Source of the DNA: Lentisphaerota bacterium
GTDB lineage: Bacteria; Verrucomicrobiota; Lentisphaeria; Victivallales; Victivallaceae
DNA: 64,000 nt
Reading direction: 5' to 3'
Assembly (NCBI GenBank): GCA_015061575.1
Contig: SUWF01000007.1
Coordinates: 26,701-90,700 of the forward strand
Both the position numbers and the translations under genes were made by a program. The notes below the pieces were generated by a model, which was not told the DNA's origin, did not search any database, and was given only the letters and a program-made list of their open reading frames with translations. Of this stretch, positions 61,454-64,000 are shown one piece after another. Each line of letters opens with the position of its first letter. Within the stretch, counting starts at the first letter, position 1.

Positions 61454-62845
61454 TCAGATCCAGCTGAAACGTTTGCAGATACCCACCAGCCAAATGGCAA
61501 TGATCACCAGCGGCAGTACCCAGCGCATATAAAACAGCATCGCTTTGCCCGGCATCCAACCATTGCCTTTGCTTAATTCCCGGCAAAAGTTTTCCTGTCC
61601 CCAACCATAACGGCTCATACAAAATATGGTAATAAACAATGCACCCAGCGGCAGCAGATTATCGCTGACAATAAAATCCTCCAGATCCAATATATTGGTA
61701 TTTTTGCCCAACAGTTGGATTTTTTTCCAGATATTGAAGCCGAAAATGCACGGCAGCGACATCACCGAGGTGATCACGCCAAATACCAGACAGGATTTTT
61801 TCCGGCTCCACTTCCACTCTTCCATACCAAATGCGGCCAGATTTTCAAAAACTGCAATCAAGGTCGAAAGCGCAGCAATGGAAAGGAAAATAAAAAATAC
61901 ACTCCCCCAATACACTCCGCCTGTCATGCCTTCAAAGACCCGCGGCAGCGTAATAAAAATCAGCGACGGCCCGGCATCCGCCTTGATGCCGAACGAGGCA
62001 CACGCCGGAAAAATAACCAATCCGGAACATACCGCCACCATAGTATCCAGCGCAATGATCCACACACCTTCCCGGGGCAGCGAGTTATTGGAATCCATGT
62101 AACTGCCGCAAACGGCAATACTGCCGATCCCCAGACTGAGGGTAAAAAAGGCCTGCGCCATCGCCGCATGGACCGTTTCCAGCATATTATCCCCCCAAAA
62201 CTTGTTAAGATCCGGCTTCAAAAAGAACTTGACACCTTCGATTGCATCCGGCAGACACAGCGACTGGATCACCAGTACAAAAAGCAGCACAAACAATCCG
62301 CCCATCATAACTTTGATGACTTTTTCGATCGTTTTGCGCACGCCGCCCATGCAAACAGCCACCGTCAAAACCATTCCCGCCAGCATGGCAGCAATCTGCG
62401 ACCAGACCGAATCAAGCATTCCGCCAAAGATCCCGCCGCAGGATTCAGCAGTCACCCCACTGAATTTGCCCATAATAAACCCCAGCGAATACATCAGCAG
62501 CCAGCCGGTGATCACGCTGTAAAACATCAATAATATAAGGTTGCCGGAAAAGAGCAGATAAACCGGCTTATACCACGCAAATTTACTTTGCGGATTCTGC
62601 AAATTACGGATCGCTCCCGGAAATGTATTGCGCCCTGCCCGACCGACCGCAAGCTCCATAAGCATGACCGGGAACCCCAGAAACGCCAAAAACACCAGAT
62701 ACAACAGCACAAAAAAACCGCCGCCGTACTGTCCGGTAATATACGCAAAACGCCAGACATTCCCCAACCCGATAGCACATCCGGCCGTCATCAGAATAAA
62801 CCCGGCCCGGGTGGCGAACTGCTCGCGCAAATTATTTTCAGCCAT
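61454..62845 (-). CDS. sodium-dependent transporter (SNF/NSS family)
   Basis: 463 residues from ATG 62845 with AAGGAGTG at the right distance; a longer frame upstream adds 32 unlikely residues. TRAGFILMTAGCAIGLGNVWRF is the conserved TM1, GGGFFVLLYLVFLAFLGFPVML TM2, each in pieces below family-typical spacing, and about 11 further segments follow with WV-x-IALD near TM7. It imports an amino acid or related compound with Na+. Single gene behind the GH130 gene, 156 bases apart. Confidence 0.9.
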   Translation of the reverse strand: MAENNLREQFATRAGFILMTAGCAIGLGNVWRFAYITGQYGGGFFVLLYLVFLAFLGFPVMLMELAVGRAGRNTFPGAIRNLQNPQSKFAWYKPVYLLFSGNLILLMFYSVITGWLLMYSLGFIMGKFSGVTAESCGGIFGGMLDSVWSQIAAMLAGMVLTVAVCMGGVRKTIEKVIKVMMGGLFVLLFVLVIQSLCLPDAIEGVKFFLKPDLNKFWGDNMLETVHAAMAQAFFTLSLGIGSIAVCGSYMDSNNSLPREGVWIIALDTMVAVCSGLVIFPACASFGIKADAGPSLIFITLPRVFEGMTGGVYWGSVFFIFLSIAALSTLIAVFENLAAFGMEEWKWSRKKSCLVFGVITSVMSLPCIFGFNIWKKIQLLGKNTNILDLEDFIVSDNLLPLGALFITIFCMSRYGWGQENFCRELSKGNGWMPGKAMLFYMRWVLPLVIIAIWLVGICKRFSWI

Positions 62846-62978
62846 AAGATCAACACTCCTTGTTTCTGTTAAATCACATTTGCTATTAAATTTACACCGC
62901 CAGAGCCATTTTTTCAAATTTCCGCCCTCAATGCGGCTCATTTTTTGTTTTTTTATCGATTTTTTTTAACTTTTTTTC

Positions 62979-63007
62979 TTGCAAAATAGTTGAACGTATG
63001 GTAAAGT
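62979..63007 (+). promoter_or_regulatory. promoter of the small-ORF cassette
   Basis: TTGCAA, 17 nt, TAAAGT, with a leader of about 75 nt. Confidence 0.6.
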
Positions 63008-63086
63008 ATGCTTGTCGGTTTGTATCGACGCCACAGGATGAATGGTTTGTTCTGTGTAAAAATTTATAGAAAGGTGCGGTTCTGAA

Positions 63087-63329
63087 ATGGATTGCAAAAA
63101 AGAAATTTTCGCTGATGGTATCGGTCAGGTTCACTTCGCCGGCGGCATGGTTCGCTTTGACTTTGTGACTCTGCAGCCTGCCGAAGAAGGCAAAGCTCCG
63201 GTTCCGGAATCAAACGTGCGCATCATCATGCCCCCGCAGGGTTTCCTCGGTGCGTTCAACAGCATGCAGCAGCTGATCGACAAATTGGTCGAAGCCGGCG
63301 TTCTGCAGAAGAATGAAGCTGCCAAATAA
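63087..63329 (+). CDS. 80-residue protein, unknown (weak DUF3467-like pattern)
   Basis: 80 residues, AAAGGTG ribosome site. A beta-rich first half (GQVHFAGGMVRFDFVTLQP), a linker (AEEGKAPVPES) and a second half RIIMPPQGFLGAFNSMQQLI ending in a helix (DKLVEAGVLQ). The plan strand pairs - R(I/V)xxPxx - long helix recalls DUF3467, but identity is low. First gene of a cassette with a 114-residue protein and a micro-ORF, ahead of a large beta-helix protein. Confidence 0.6.
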   Translation: MDCKKEIFADGIGQVHFAGGMVRFDFVTLQPAEEGKAPVPESNVRIIMPPQGFLGAFNSMQQLIDKLVEAGVLQKNEAAK

Positions 63330-63373
63330 TTGAGAACAGCAAACAACTGAGCAAAAACACACTCTCTGCAGAT

Positions 63374-63718
63374 ATGGAACTTAAATTGGACAATTTTGTC
63401 TACACAACTGTGTTGACAGATAAATTCTCTTTTTCATTAAAAGGGAATCTGCCACCTTGCAGTGATTCCATCTATCTGCCGACAGTGGAACGCAAGGCGG
63501 GGTGGTATTTCACTTTGCCAGGAAGTTTCAGCTGGGACGTATTGGAAGTTGTCAAGAGCAAGCTTTACAGTTTGAGCGTGTCAGTTTCCGATGCACTGTT
63601 CCTTGGTGCAAAGCGCGTGCTCCGGCGCGCAGTTGCCGGGGTCAGGCACTTTGTACGCAGCAATCAGGGCGGGATGCGCCGGGTTGCGCCGATGGTGCCG
63701 ATGGCGCTCCGGCTATGA
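63374..63718 (+). CDS. 114-residue protein, unknown
   Basis: 114 residues, 44 bases behind the previous gene and with a weak ribosome site. The first half is strand-rich (FSFSLKGNLPP, AGWYFTLPGSFSWDVL), the second helical and basic (FLGAKRVLRRAVAGVRHF, GMRRVAP). It has no signal peptide and no known domain. The stop overlaps the start of the 24-codon ORF (ATGA). Confidence 0.5.
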   Translation: MELKLDNFVYTTVLTDKFSFSLKGNLPPCSDSIYLPTVERKAGWYFTLPGSFSWDVLEVVKSKLYSLSVSVSDALFLGAKRVLRRAVAGVRHFVRSNQGGMRRVAPMVPMALRL

Positions 63719-63789
63719 TCAGAAATGGTGAGCTTATGACCAATTTGATAAAGATACACGAACAGTTTTGGGGTGGTGTAGCAGATTAA
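63715..63789 (+). CDS. 24-residue micro-ORF
   Basis: ATG 63715 overlaps the preceding stop by 4 bases, the usual sign of coupled translation; an inner ATG (63736) has a GGTGA site. The peptide contains IKIHEQFWGGVAD at its end, with a Gly-Gly pair. The stop lies at the foot of a terminator. Peptide function is unknown. Confidence 0.4.
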   Translation: MIRNGELMTNLIKIHEQFWGGVAD

Positions 63790-63821
63790 GAACACCGCCG
63801 CAGGGCTGTTCTTGTCTTTTT
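63788..63821 (+). terminator. terminator of the small-ORF cassette
   Basis: AAGAACA / TGTTCTT stem (63788-63794 with 63807-63813) and then a T5 run at 63816-63820. Confidence 0.7.
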
Positions 63822-63890
63822 ATCAGGAATTATAAGCAATTTTAACAATATAAACCAAACAAGCAAATAACTGAAAAAAGGAAGTTAGTT

Positions 63891-64000
63891 ATGGCTACAA
63901 TCGAAGTTGGTACCGGTAAAGAGTACACCTCTTTGCAGGCAGCGATCAACGCGGCAAGCACTGGCGACACCATTGTCTTGACCGAAAGTATCAGTGAAGC
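63891..64000 (+). CDS. N-terminus of a beta-helix surface protein (truncated by the window end)
   Basis: ATG 63891 follows AAGGAAG. The visible 36 residues include IEVGTGKEYTSLQAAINAA and TGDTIVLTES, the usual opening of pectate-lyase-like beta-helix repeats. As with the 780-residue Fn3/RTX-like protein, there is no signal peptide, so export by a non-Sec route is likely. The length is unknown. Confidence 0.7.
   Translation, partial: MATIEVGTGKEYTSLQAAINAASTGDTIVLTESISE

Noticed and set aside
63502..63789. 95-codon reading that includes the micro-ORF
   Set aside because: Its first 71 codons lie over the 114-residue gene in another frame; only the last 24 codons, starting at the ATGA overlap, are plausible.
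1..64000. CRISPR arrays, tRNA genes, transposases, integrases, prophage genes
   Set aside because: No regularly spaced repeats, no cloverleaf-like segments with CCA ends and no recombinase motifs were found on reading both strands; the short repeats noted are intergenic hairpins or regulatory boxes.

Overview
The window looks like a chromosomal segment of a bacterium of the PVC superphylum, most likely a Lentisphaerota (Victivallis-like) species. Evidence: a GreA transcript-cleavage factor carried on a very long N-terminal extension, as in chlamydiae; a short secreted protein with the [17 protein letters not shown] prepilin leader typical of Lentisphaerae, Planctomycetes and Verrucomicrobia; many large secreted carbohydrate-active proteins; and a Gram-negative envelope gene set (lpxC, fabZ, lptG-like, lolC/E, lolD). 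This placement is inference; the window contains no rRNA. Composition is even and gene density is high, and I see no prophage, integrase, transposase, CRISPR array or tRNA.

Layout. Bases 1-11.6 kb are mainly a degradation and surface region: a truncated SGNH hydrolase, a large CBM9-like/TIM-barrel/discoidin protein, a GNAT plus Cys-cluster pair, a CE7 esterase, a secreted beta-helix protein, a nitrilase-fold amidase, and a large Fn3/RTX-like protein coupled to an alpha/beta hydrolase. Bases 11.6-25.6 kb hold a DtxR-type regulator, trigger factor, a secreted phosphodiesterase, an intergenic double-hairpin repeat, a HAD phosphatase plus glycerol-1-phosphate dehydrogenase, two secreted IYKGS-repeat proteins, and lpxC-fabZ2-LeuA-like divergent from miaA. 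Bases 25.6-33.3 kb form a regulated island: a GntR-type regulator faces an operon of prepilin-like protein, secreted beta-protein and a second copy of the 990-residue CBM9/TIM-barrel/discoidin protein, followed by a secreted metallophosphoesterase.

Bases 33.4-49.8 kb are mostly housekeeping: COG2509 flavoprotein plus LptG, long GreA, a CorA-like transporter with a possible leader peptide, prmC, a U32 peptidase, and a five-gene operon lolC/E-lolD-glycerate kinase-rsmI-membrane glycosyltransferase-like. Bases 49.8-60 kb hold a short division cluster (mraZ-rsmH-ftsL-ftsI) with a visible 10-bp-periodic MraZ operator, a divergent candidate small RNA gene, a glyoxalase-II-like MBL protein, a 20-residue-repeat protein, and accD-SRP RNA-rph-dnaX-ebfC-recR. 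The end carries a GH130 phosphorylase, a sodium-dependent transporter and a cassette of small ORFs ahead of a truncated beta-helix protein.

Several promoters share the form TTGNNN-16/17-TATNTT, often with TTGCAA as the -35 element. The observations I consider most worth following are the candidate 98-nt RNA at 53807-53904, the MraZ operator array, the shared operator of the GntR island, the micro-ORF cassette at 63.1-63.8 kb, and the double-hairpin repeat at 15.75 kb.
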